From: CAZXWK01 sp964644675
GTDB taxonomy: Bacteria; Actinomycetota; Coriobacteriia; Anaerosomatales; JAAXUF01
DNA length: 64,000 bases
Direction: 5' to 3'
Assembly (NCBI GenBank): GCA_964644675.1
Contig: CAZXWK010000003.1
Coordinates: 1 to 64,000, forward strand
Shown here in pieces: positions 25,196-33,068 of this stretch. The position numbers and the translations under genes are program-made. The notes under the pieces are model-generated. The model had not been told where the DNA came from. It worked only from the letters and a program-made list of their open reading frames with translations, and made no database searches. Position 1 is the stretch's first letter; each line of letters starts with the position of its first letter.

Positions 25196-25714
25196 CTAGG
25201 GCGCCGAGCGCCGCATTCTGGGCCCGGAGCGCGCGACGATGCCCGCACCGAGCGCGAGCACCGCGACCAGCAACCCCAGGCCCCACAGGTTGAAGATGAA
25301 CATCATGCCGGCGGCTGCGAGCAGGAGTCCCACGAATGCCGACCCGGCTGCGATGAAGGCGGCGCCAAGCAGCACCAGGAGCAGACCCACGACCCCACCC
25401 GCGGCCAGCAGCGGATGTCGCCGCTTGCCGGGTGGTGCACCTTGGGGCGCCGCGGCTCCCTCGGGCGTGGCGCTCCTGGGCGGCGTGACTGTCCCTTGCC
25501 GGTGTCGGGCCCACTCCCTGTTGTAGGCGGCTCGTGCGTCGGGGTCGCCGAGCACGTCGTGTGCCTCGTTCAGGCGTTGCGCATGGCGGGTGTCACCACC
25601 CTTGTCGGGATGGTGCTTGCCTATGAGGACGCGGTAGGCCTTCTCGATGACCTCCGCATCGGCACGTGGGCTGACTTGTAGAACGTCGTAGTAGTCAACG
25701 AAGCCCATGTCCAC
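25196..25714 (-). CDS. J-domain protein with C-terminal membrane segments
   Basis: This 172-residue protein has an N-terminal J domain (about 5-70) with the diagnostic HPD in GKHHPDKGGD, so it should stimulate a DnaK-type ATPase. A Pro/Ala/Arg-rich linker leads to two or three tightly packed hydrophobic segments (about 108-160). There is no G/F region, zinc finger or client-binding domain, so it is not DnaJ itself but a membrane-tethered J protein of unknown client. It diverges from the ZIP transporter gene. Confidence 0.88.
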   Translation of the reverse strand: MDMGFVDYYDVLQVSPRADAEVIEKAYRVLIGKHHPDKGGDTRHAQRLNEAHDVLGDPDARAAYNREWARHRQGTVTPPRSATPEGAAAPQGAPPGKRRHPLLAAGGVVGLLLVLLGAAFIAAGSAFVGLLLAAAGMMFIFNLWGLGLLVAVLALGAGIVARSGPRMRRSAP

Positions 25715-25918
25715 CGAGTCCCTTCATTGCGATGCCGCTGGGCTCGATGATAGACCCTCAGGACCCGCTTCGCTCGCCCCGTCGATCGACGACACTCCCG
25801 GCGGACGCGGGCGGGGGCCCTCGTCCGCGCGAGGTGAGGTTGATGTCGTGCGCTCGGTGTTGGAGGATGCACGGATGCGCTGAAGGATTCGCTCGTTGAC
25901 GCAGGGGGAGTGCAACTC

Positions 25919-26802
25919 GTGGAACTGATGACGCAAGTCGCGCTGTACGGTGCGCTGTGTGGGATCGCGCTGTTGACCGGCTCGGTGGTCTCGAGCCGAT
26001 GGTGGACACCATCCGAGCAGGTCAAGTGCTACATCCAGCACGTCGCGGGCGGCCTGGTCTTCGNNNNNNNNNNNNNNNNNNNNNNNNNNNNNNNNNNNNN
26101 NNNNNNNNNNNNNNNNNNNNNNNNNNNNNNNNNNNNNNNNNNNNNNNNNNNNNNNNNNNNNNNCCATCCGAGCAGGTCAAGTGCTACATCCAGCACGTCG
26201 CGGGCGGCCTGGTCTTCGCCGCCGTGGGCGTTGAAGTGCTGCCCGACATGCTCGAGCGGGCGATGCCCCTTGCGGCGGCCATCGGATTCGCGCTGGGCGT
26301 GGCGCTCGTCATGGGCATCCAAGTCGTCTCGGAGAAGCTGAGCGAGAAGCAGGGTGGGGAGTCGCCGTGGTCCCTGATCGGCGTCCTCACCGTCGACATC
26401 TTCATCGACGGCGTGCTGATCGGTGTCGCGAGCGTCGCCGGGGGCGAGGGCGGTTCCCAGGCACTCCTCGTCACGATCGCGCTGGCTGCCGAGATGCTCT
26501 CGCTGGGCCTGTCGATGGGCTGCACCTTGCGTGAAAGCGGGTTCTCGCAGGCCAAGGTGTTGGTGACGAGTACGCTCATGGGACTCGTCCCGCTGTTTGG
26601 CGCGGTCGGCGGCTACCTGGTGGGCGGTTCCGTCAGCGCGGCGATGACGGAAGCCATTCTGGCGTTTGCGGCCGCGGCGTTGCTGTATCTCGCGGTGGAG
26701 GAGCTCCTGAAAGAGGCTCACGAGGTGAAGGAGACGCCGCTCGCGACGCTTCTCTTCTTCGGCGCGTTCTTCGCGATCATGATGATCGACATGATGTCGT
26801 AG
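25919..26802 (+). CDS. ZIP family metal transporter, interrupted by an artefactual N gap
   Basis: The gene is split by 100 N (26064-26163). The 55 bases before the gap equal the 55 after it, and both copies are in the same phase. Removing one copy plus the Ns gives one frame of about 242 residues: hydrophobic N-terminus, HVAGGLVFAAVGVEVLPDM (His/Glu in the ZIP-like helix), LTVDIFIDGVLIGVASV, EMLSLGLSMGC and a final EELLKEAHEVKE plus helix. This fits a ZIP-like zinc/divalent cation permease with about eight helices, although the usual HN and HE pairs are partly replaced by Asp/Glu. GGGGGAG lies 8 bases ahead of the chosen GTG at 25919. Confidence 0.8.
26009..26063 (+). repeat. 55-bp copy left of gap 1 (identical to 26164-26218)
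   Basis: These 55 bases are repeated exactly at 26164-26218 on the other side of the N run. An exact duplication of this length at a scaffold join is what unmerged overlapping contig ends look like (k-mer-sized overlap), not a biological repeat. Confidence 0.95.
26064..26163. other. Assembly gap 1 (100 N)
   Basis: A run of exactly 100 N inside the ZIP transporter gene, the default placeholder for an unknown gap. The duplicated flanks show that the true gap is negative: the two contigs overlap by 55 bases. Confidence 0.97.
26164..26218 (+). repeat. 55-bp copy right of gap 1
   Basis: Identical to 26009-26063 and in the same reading phase. Collapsing the two restores an uninterrupted transporter. 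Confidence 0.95.
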
Positions 26803-26933
26803 GCGCCGAAGCCGGGGCCGAGCTGACCGGTCCGGGCGGCCTCGGCGCGGGTCGTACGTGTGGGGTACCAGTCGCCGCCGGTCGTTCCGGTCGGGCTAGC
26901 GACTTCAGATCGTCCGGATGCGGAGGGGTGTCA

Positions 26934-27449
26934 ATGAGCCAGAACGAGAACGCCGCAACGCTGACCCGCGAGACAATCGACGGGCATCGACTCGCCGAGT
27001 TCGTCTACGGCACGGTGACCGGCATGGTCGCTCTTGCAGCGATGAGCACGCATCCGAAGGAGGGATGGCTCGAAACGGTGTTCGCCGTGATCCTGGGCGC
27101 GAGCGCCATCTGGCTTGCGCACGCGTACTCGATCATGTTGAGCAAGCGTGTCACGGCCGGGCGACGGCTCACTCGCGACGAGGTGCTGCACACCATGCGA
27201 GGGTCATGGCCGATCGTGAGCGCCGGTGTCGTGCTTGCGGTGCCGCTGATGCTCTGCGGCCTCGGTCTCTGGAGCGTCGAAACCGGCCTGGCTCTCTCGG
27301 GGTACTTGGGCGTCGTGATGCTAGCCCTCTGCGGGATGCTCGCGGGCGTCATCACGAAGGAGACGTGGACACATAGGCTGTTACTTGCTGCCGTGTACGG
27401 GGGACTCGGGGTGGCTGTCGTGGCGGTCGAGTACCTGGCAAACCACTAG
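26934..27449 (+). CDS. Hypothetical four- to five-span membrane protein
   Basis: This 171-residue protein is not recognised. It has a polar N-terminus (MSQNENAATLTRETIDGHRLAEF), then four to five hydrophobic segments (about 25-40, 48-68, 88-108, 112-132 and 140-160). The conserved-looking pieces VYGTVTGMVALAA and GASAIWLAHAYS suggest a small integral membrane protein; the His/Arg-rich loop LSKRVTAGRRLTRDE faces the other side. GGAGGGG lies just before the ATG. It follows the ZIP gene by 131 bases and precedes another membrane protein. Confidence 0.75.
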   Translation: MSQNENAATLTRETIDGHRLAEFVYGTVTGMVALAAMSTHPKEGWLETVFAVILGASAIWLAHAYSIMLSKRVTAGRRLTRDEVLHTMRGSWPIVSAGVVLAVPLMLCGLGLWSVETGLALSGYLGVVMLALCGMLAGVITKETWTHRLLLAAVYGGLGVAVVAVEYLANH

Positions 27450-27635
27450 GCCGTTCCGGCACTGTGTGGACGCGGCCTCCTGGTGTGCTCGGCCTTGGGG
27501 TCGGGTGCCGCAGTCGCGCGGCGGCCGCAGGACTGGGTATGCGTATCGTAGGCGAGTGCGCGAGCTGCCCATGCTGCTCCGTGATCTCGTCGAACGCGTC
27601 CCGAGAGAGTGCCCTCAAAGAGTGGAGAGACCGCC

Positions 27636-28349
27636 GTGCCGGCCACCTCGAACCGCAACGATCCTGAGGGTACTCGCGCTGGCCACGGTTCCCGGTCGGG
27701 ATTGAAGGCGTATGCGGAGTCCCGTGGCGCTACGTTCGTCACCGCCGTCTTCATCATCGCGGGCCAGGCATGGCTGGCGCACGGTCTCGCGCTGCGGCCC
27801 GTGTGGGTGTTCTCCGCACTGTCCGGAGTGCTGCTGATCCTCTCGGTCGCCGTCTATCGCTCCGACTGCGAAGAGCCGAGCACGGCGATGAGGGTGTTCG
27901 CGCGAGCCGTCGTCGGCGCGCTCGCGCTCGCCAACGCGGCCTGCCTGCTGCTCCTGGTCCGCGGCGTGTTCTCGAAGTCGGGGCTCGACCCGCTTGGGCT
28001 GTTGTTCGCGGGCGTCGTGCTGTGGGCGGTCAACATCGCGGTGTTCGCACTTGCCTACTGGGAGATCGACGGCGGGGGACCGGAGGACCGTGCCCGAGAC
28101 AGCGGCAGACTGCCGGACCTCGTCTTTCCACAGCAGCAGGCAGACCAGCAAGGACTTGCGCCGGAGGGCTGGAGTCCGAGCTTCTCGGACTACCTGTACC
28201 TCTCGTTGACGGCCGCGACCGCGTTCTCGCCGACCGATGTCATGCCCTACTCGAAGACCGCGAAGCTGATCATGGGGCTCGAGAGCACGCTCTCCTTCGC
28301 GATCGCCGCGATGCTCGTCGCGCGTGCGGTCAACGTCGCCAAAGGCTAG
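27636..28349 (+). CDS. Hypothetical membrane protein with a channel-like C-terminal segment
   Basis: This 237-residue protein has four membrane segments in the first 150 residues, then a soluble loop (GGPEDRARDSGRLPDLVFPQQQ) and a C-terminal half reading SDYLYLSLTAATAFSPTDVMPYSKTAKLIMGLES and a last helix LSFAIAAMLVARAVNV. The reentrant-looking TAATAFSPTDVMP followed by a helix recalls two-TM ion channels, but no TVGYG-type filter is present. Similar proteins are usually called DUF1345-like or hypothetical. The GTG at 27636 was chosen for GGAGAG six bases ahead; an upstream GTG (27609) is in frame. Confidence 0.72.
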   Translation: MPATSNRNDPEGTRAGHGSRSGLKAYAESRGATFVTAVFIIAGQAWLAHGLALRPVWVFSALSGVLLILSVAVYRSDCEEPSTAMRVFARAVVGALALANAACLLLLVRGVFSKSGLDPLGLLFAGVVLWAVNIAVFALAYWEIDGGGPEDRARDSGRLPDLVFPQQQADQQGLAPEGWSPSFSDYLYLSLTAATAFSPTDVMPYSKTAKLIMGLESTLSFAIAAMLVARAVNVAKG

Positions 28350-28480
28350 CGAGCGCGACGCCGGACCTCGACCAGGTCGAGACCCGGATCTCAGATATGC
28401 GCGTGTGCCCCCGACCTCGCTGCGAGCGCCACTACGCGCATGCCTCGCCGAGCAGGTCGCGGGGGTTCTCGGCGAACGAC

Positions 28481-28486
28481 TAGACT
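28481..28486 (+). promoter_or_regulatory. Putative -10 element for corA
   Basis: TAGACT ends 37 bases before the preferred corA ATG (28524) and seven bases before an alternative in-frame ATG (28494). Confidence 0.4.
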
Positions 28487-28523
28487 GGAGACGATGTCGT
28501 CGCTGGGGGAGGAGCGTGCCGAG

Positions 28524-29638
28524 ATGGCGCGGATCGTAGTTCGGTGGCTCGAAGCGGACGGGACGGTTCGGACCGCCGACGAGTCGGCGCTCGTCGATCC
28601 ATGCCCGGACGGCGGCTGGCGCTGGATCGACGTCACCGATCCCGACGCGGCCGCGCTCGAGCTCATCGGGCGCGCCCACGAGCTGCACCCGCTCGCGGTC
28701 GAGGACGCTCTGCATCACCAGGCGAGGGCGAAGCACGACATCTACTCGGGCANNNNNNNNNNNNNNNNNNNNNNNNNNNNNNNNNNNNNNNNNNNNNNNN
28801 NNNNNNNNNNNNNNNNNNNNNNNNNNNNNNNNNNNNNNNNNNNNNNNNNNNNGTCGAGGACGCTCTGCATCACCAGGCGAGGGCGAAGCACGACATCTAC
28901 TCGGGCAGCCTCTTCCTCGTGTGGCTCGCGCCGAAGCGCCGCGAGGGCGACGGGATCACCACGCAGGAGGTGGACTTCTTCCTGGGCACGGACTACCTGA
29001 TCAGCCTGCACGCCGGACGGGTCGAGGCGATCGAGACGGTGGCCGCACAGGGACCGCGTCCGCTCAAGTCGGGGCCGGACTGGACGCTGCACGCCACGAT
29101 CGACCTGCTGGTGGACTCGGTGCTTCCGCTCATCGACGACATCGGCGAGCAGCTCGACAGCGTCGAGGACCGCATGCTCGACAATCCTCGCCAGGAAGAC
29201 CTCGTCTCGCTCCACCAGATCCGACGGCAGCTGGTGCGGCTCCACCGCATCGTCGCGCCCGAACGTGACGTGATCCGGGGTGTGGCACGCGAGCGGGACA
29301 TCGTGAGCGAAGACGCGTACCGCTACTTCCTCGACGTGGGCGACCATCTGGCGCGCGTGCAGGACTCCATCGAGACCTACCAGGACGTCGGCGCCTCGGT
29401 GATGGACATCTACCTGTCGGCGCAGAACAACCGCATGAACGAGATCATGAAGCAGCTCACGGTCGTGGCGACCATATTCATGCCCCTGACGCTCATCTCG
29501 GGTATCTACGGGATGAACGTGATTCTGGGCATGTGGCCGCCGGTCGACCGGGTCTGGTCGTTCTCGGCGGTCGTCGGGTCCATGGTCCTCATCGCGGTGG
29601 TGATGGCCGTCTACTTCAGGAAGAAGAACTGGTGGTAG
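28524..29638 (+). CDS. corA: CorA family magnesium/cobalt transporter, interrupted by an artefactual N gap
   Basis: The gene contains 100 N (28753-28852) flanked by an identical 55-bp sequence. Collapsing this gives about 319 residues in one frame. The cytoplasmic domain includes [30 protein letters not shown], a long stalk helix follows ([20 protein letters not shown] onward), and two C-terminal helices flank the diagnostic GMN motif in [15 protein letters not shown]. CorA pentamers carry Mg2+ inward down the membrane potential. GGAGGAG lies 9 bases before ATG 28524; ATG 28494 is an alternative. It overlaps the next gene's GTG. Confidence 0.92.
28698..28752 (+). repeat. 55-bp copy left of gap 2 (identical to 28853-28907)
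   Basis: Exact 55-base duplicate of the sequence on the other side of the N run; same explanation as gap 1. Confidence 0.95.
28753..28852. other. Assembly gap 2 (100 N)
   Basis: A run of exactly 100 N within corA. The duplicated 55-base flanks show that the contig ends overlap and no sequence is missing. Confidence 0.97.
28853..28907 (+). repeat. 55-bp copy right of gap 2
   Basis: Identical to 28698-28752, in the same codon phase. Confidence 0.95.
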
Positions 29639-30315
29639 AGACGCACGAGGATCCAGGCGCCGAAAACGCTCTCGGCGCCGCTCCCGACCACAGCCACGAC
29701 GTGTACACCGTGGCGAATACGGTCACGGTCCTGCGCCTGATCCTCGTGCCGTTCTTCTTCGCGGTCCTCATCAACGGCGAGAACAACTTCCTCGCGTTCC
29801 TGCTGTTCACCATCGCGGCCTCAACGGACTGGCTCGACGGCCAGATCGCGCGCCGCACGGGAACCGTCACCGCACTCGGCAAGGCGATCGATCCGCTCGT
29901 CGACCGGCTGCTCATCGCGGCGGGCGTGCTCGGGCTCTACATCGTGCACCGCATCCCGCTCTGGATCGTGCTCGTGCTCGTGGCACGCGACGTCTATCTC
30001 GGCTACGGGATCTGGCGGCTCGAGCAGGTCTACCACCGGCGTCTCGCGGTGACCATGCCCGGCAAGATCACGACGGCCCTGCTGCTCACCGGATTCGCGG
30101 GGCTCGTGCTCGACTGGCCGCTCGTGCCTGGCCTCGGCGTCGTGGACAGCCCTGCGCTGCCGGGGTGGGGGAGCGCGCCGGCGCCGCTCGGCATCTGGTT
30201 CGTCTACGCGGGCGTCGCTTTCTCGATCGGCTCCGCCGTCCAGTACACCGCCATCTTCAGGCGGATCGCGCGCGAGTGTCGCGCCCAGGAGACGCCAGAC
30301 GTCACCGCGGCGTGA
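29632..30315 (+). CDS. CDP-alcohol phosphatidyltransferase (PgsA-like)
   Basis: This 227-residue membrane enzyme carries the CDP-alcohol phosphotransferase signature D-x2-D-G-x2-A-R-x8-G-x3-D-x3-D, seen here as [29 protein letters not shown] near residues 62-90. Six membrane segments are predicted. The start [16 protein letters not shown] is typical of phosphatidylglycerophosphate synthase, so PgsA is the best guess, although cardiolipin or phosphatidylinositol-type synthases share the motif. The GTG at 29632 lies within the last codons of corA, so it is coupled to that gene. Confidence 0.85.
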   Translation: MVETHEDPGAENALGAAPDHSHDVYTVANTVTVLRLILVPFFFAVLINGENNFLAFLLFTIAASTDWLDGQIARRTGTVTALGKAIDPLVDRLLIAAGVLGLYIVHRIPLWIVLVLVARDVYLGYGIWRLEQVYHRRLAVTMPGKITTALLLTGFAGLVLDWPLVPGLGVVDSPALPGWGSAPAPLGIWFVYAGVAFSIGSAVQYTAIFRRIARECRAQETPDVTAA

Positions 30316-30344
30316 CAGCCGCGCTTGAGGAGAGGGGACCGATC

Positions 30345-32855
30345 GTGAAGGCAGTCATCATGGCGGGAGGCGAGGGGACGCGGCTCAGGCCGCTCACCTC
30401 GCTGCGTCCCAAGCCGATGGTCCCGATCGTCAACCAGCCCGTGATGGAGCACATCATCGGTCTGGTGAAGCACCACGGCATCGAAGAGGTCGTTGCGACC
30501 CTCGCGTTCATGCCTCAGGTCATCCAGGACTACTTCGGAGCCGGCGAGGAGTGGGGCATCCAGATCGACTACGCGGTCGAGGAGACACCGCTCGGCACGG
30601 CCGGCTCGGTCAAGAACGCGGAGCACCTGCTCGCCGGCGAGGAGCCGTTCCTGGTCATCTCGGGCGACGCGATGACCGACATCGACCTGTCCGAGGTGAT
30701 CGCGTTCCACAAGGAACGGGGCGCCGCGGTGACGATTGCGCTCAAGCGCGTCCCGGACCCGCTCGACTTCGGCGTCGTCATCACCGACGAGACCGGCAAG
30801 ATCGAGCGCTTTCTCGAGAAGCCCACGTGGGGCCAGGTCTTCAGCGACACGATCAACACCGGCATCTACGTGGTCGAGCCCTGGGTTCTCGGCTACATCC
30901 CGTCCGAGGGCTCCTACGACTTCTCGGCGGACCTGTTCCCCCGGCTCATGGAGGACGGCCACCCGCTCTACGGCATCACCGTGGACGGCTACTGGTGCGA
31001 CGTGGGCAGCCGGGAGTCGTACATGCAGGTCCACCGCGAGATCCTCGAGGGTGCCGCGAGGATCTACGTCCCCGGCATACATGCGCGGGAGGGGCTCTGG
31101 GTCTCCGAGAGCGCGAAGGTGGACGCGAGCGCGACGCTGGGAAACGGCGTGGTCATCGGCGACAACGTGCGCATCCGAGAGGGGGCGGTCATCGGCGACT
31201 TCACGGTCATCGATGACAACTGCGTCGTCGGCGCGGACGCGCGCGTGAGCCACTCGGTGCTCTGGAGTGACACCTTCGTAGGCAAGCAGGCGACAATCTC
31301 CGGCGCGGTCCTGTGCCGCCACGTGGACGTCCGCTCGCGGGCCATCGTCGACGTCGGAGCGGTGGTCGGCGACGAGTCGGTCGTGGGGCAGGGAGCCCGC
31401 GTCGGGGCCGACGTGCAGGTCTTCCCGTACAAGCGCATAGAGGCGTCCGCGACGGTCAACTCGTCGCTGATCTGGGAGTCCACGGGCGTTCGCTCGCTCT
31501 TCGGCGACGCGGGCGTCCAGGGCCTCGTCGGTGTCGACATCACCCCCGAGCTGGCGCTCAAGGTCGCCGAGGCGTACGGGTCGCTGCTCCCCAAGGGCGG
31601 ACACGTCGTCATCTCGCGAGACACGACGCGCGCCGCGCGGATGATCAAGCGGGCGATGATCGCCGGCCTCAACTCGGCGGGAATCCACGTCCGGGACCTG
31701 CGCGTCGCCGCGCCGTCGGTGAGCCGGTTCACGACGCAGAAGACCCGCTGTGTCGGCGGAATCCACATCTCGGGGTCGATGCGCGACCCGCAGTCGCTCG
31801 AGATCCGTTTCTTCGACAAGAACGGGCTGGACATCGCCCCCTTCGGCCAGAAGAAGATCGAGCGTCTCTACTTCCGTCAGGAGTACCGCCGCGCGTTCTT
31901 CGACGAGATCGGCGACATCATCTACCCGCCGCGGCCGATGGAGTACTACGGCGCCGCCATCCGGGACGTCGTCGCGAACTCGGGTCTGTCCGAGGACTGG
32001 CGCAAGGTGGTCGCCGACTTGGTGGGCGGGACCGCGTCGTTCATGCTCCCGCAGGTCGCCCACCCCTGGAACATCAACCTGATCGCGCTCAATGCCGTCG
32101 TGGACTCCGAGGCCGCCTCCGCGCCGTCCGAGGAGCCGGACGAAGCGGATGTCGAAGAGCTCGGGCGGGCGATCGAACTCTTCGGGGCGGATGTCGGCAT
32201 CATCTTCGACTGGGGCGCCGAGCGGATCCGCCTCATCACCGAGGCCGGCTACCTGCTCGACGGCGACACGGCACTGCACGCGATGGTCGATCTGTGGTGC
32301 CGGACGTGCAGCGTCGACGGGACCATCGCGGTCCCGCTCGCCGCCTCCGAGGTCACCGATCGGATCGCCGCGACGTACGGCCGCACCGTGATCCGGCCTG
32401 GCCGGTCCCGGCGCGCCCTCGCCGAGGCCGTGTTGCACGGCGACGCGGAGTTCGCGGGCTCGATGAGCGGCGGGTTCATCTTCGGCGACTTCTTCCCGGC
32501 CTACGATGGCGTTCTCTCCACGGGGATGCTGGTGAGGATGCTCGCGACGACGGGCCAGAGCCTGGGCGCCGTGGTCGCAGGACTGCCGGAGTTCTTCAAG
32601 GTCGAGTACACCATCGCGTGCCCGGCGGACCGCAAGGGCGCCGTGATGCGCGCGGTCACCGAGCGTGCCTCCGAGCAGACCGCCGACCTGTCAGAAGGCG
32701 TGCGCGTGCGCTACTCGGACGGGTGGGCCCTCGTCCTGCCTCACTCCTCCGAGCCGTCCGTGTCGGTGTGGGCCGAGGGACCGAGCAGCACCGTCGCGGA
32801 GGCGCGCGCGTCGCAGTGGCAGCGCGTCGTCCAGGACGCCATCGTGTCCGGCTGA
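30345..32855 (+). CDS. Mannose-1-phosphate guanylyltransferase-type nucleotidyltransferase fused to a degenerate phosphomannomutase domain
   Basis: This 836-residue three-part protein has an N-terminal nucleotidyltransferase domain (1-235; [23 protein letters not shown] and [12 protein letters not shown]), a left-handed beta-helix of hexapeptide repeats (about 250-385) and a phosphoglucomutase/phosphomannomutase-like region (about 390-830). The mutase half lacks the phosphoserine loop (usual TASHNP); at that place it reads [22 protein letters not shown], as in cyanobacterial and actinobacterial relatives. It should make GDP-mannose or another NDP-sugar for cell envelope glycans; mutase activity is doubtful. 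The GTG start has GAGGAGAGGGG upstream. Confidence 0.88.
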   Translation: MKAVIMAGGEGTRLRPLTSLRPKPMVPIVNQPVMEHIIGLVKHHGIEEVVATLAFMPQVIQDYFGAGEEWGIQIDYAVEETPLGTAGSVKNAEHLLAGEEPFLVISGDAMTDIDLSEVIAFHKERGAAVTIALKRVPDPLDFGVVITDETGKIERFLEKPTWGQVFSDTINTGIYVVEPWVLGYIPSEGSYDFSADLFPRLMEDGHPLYGITVDGYWCDVGSRESYMQVHREILEGAARIYVPGIHAREGLWVSESAKVDASATLGNGVVIGDNVRIREGAVIGDFTVIDDNCVVGADARVSHSVLWSDTFVGKQATISGAVLCRHVDVRSRAIVDVGAVVGDESVVGQGARVGADVQVFPYKRIEASATVNSSLIWESTGVRSLFGDAGVQGLVGVDITPELALKVAEAYGSLLPKGGHVVISRDTTRAARMIKRAMIAGLNSAGIHVRDLRVAAPSVSRFTTQKTRCVGGIHISGSMRDPQSLEIRFFDKNGLDIAPFGQKKIERLYFRQEYRRAFFDEIGDIIYPPRPMEYYGAAIRDVVANSGLSEDWRKVVADLVGGTASFMLPQVAHPWNINLIALNAVVDSEAASAPSEEPDEADVEELGRAIELFGADVGIIFDWGAERIRLITEAGYLLDGDTALHAMVDLWCRTCSVDGTIAVPLAASEVTDRIAATYGRTVIRPGRSRRALAEAVLHGDAEFAGSMSGGFIFGDFFPAYDGVLSTGMLVRMLATTGQSLGAVVAGLPEFFKVEYTIACPADRKGAVMRAVTERASEQTADLSEGVRVRYSDGWALVLPHSSEPSVSVWAEGPSSTVAEARASQWQRVVQDAIVSG

Positions 32856-32890
32856 GCCGCGACCGCGTGGAAAAACACGCCACGAGCTGC

Positions 32891-32896
32891 TAGTCT
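32891..32896 (+). promoter_or_regulatory. Putative -10 element for the VanW gene, with a long leader
   Basis: TAGTCT follows a small hairpin (GCGTG 32865-32869, CACGC 32876-32880). If used, the message would start near 32903, leaving a leader of about 165 bases before the VanW start. The leader contains CGCCGG and CCGGCG arms around an 8-base loop near 33008-33027, and no long ORF of its own. No known riboswitch consensus was recognised. Confidence 0.35.
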
Positions 32897-33068
32897 ATGG
32901 CAACCGCCTTGCTGTAGACCTTGGCAGGTCCGCATCTGCGGGCCCGAGTGGTCTGGCTGTTGCTGCAGCGCCGGGGCCGCAACATGGATGACCCTACACG
33001 CCTTGCCGCCGGAATCCTCCCGGCGACGAGGCGGGTTCGTAGTTTGACGGGTTCGGAGAACGGACGAC

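Noticed and set aside
26009..26218. Biological direct repeat flanking a mobile element at the N runs
   Set aside because: Two separate gaps with exactly 55-bp duplicates and exactly 100 N are explained by assembler overlap, and the reading frames close perfectly when collapsed.
30204..32438. 744-codon minus-strand frame opposite the nucleotidyltransferase fusion
   Set aside because: No recognisable domain and antisense to a clear gene.
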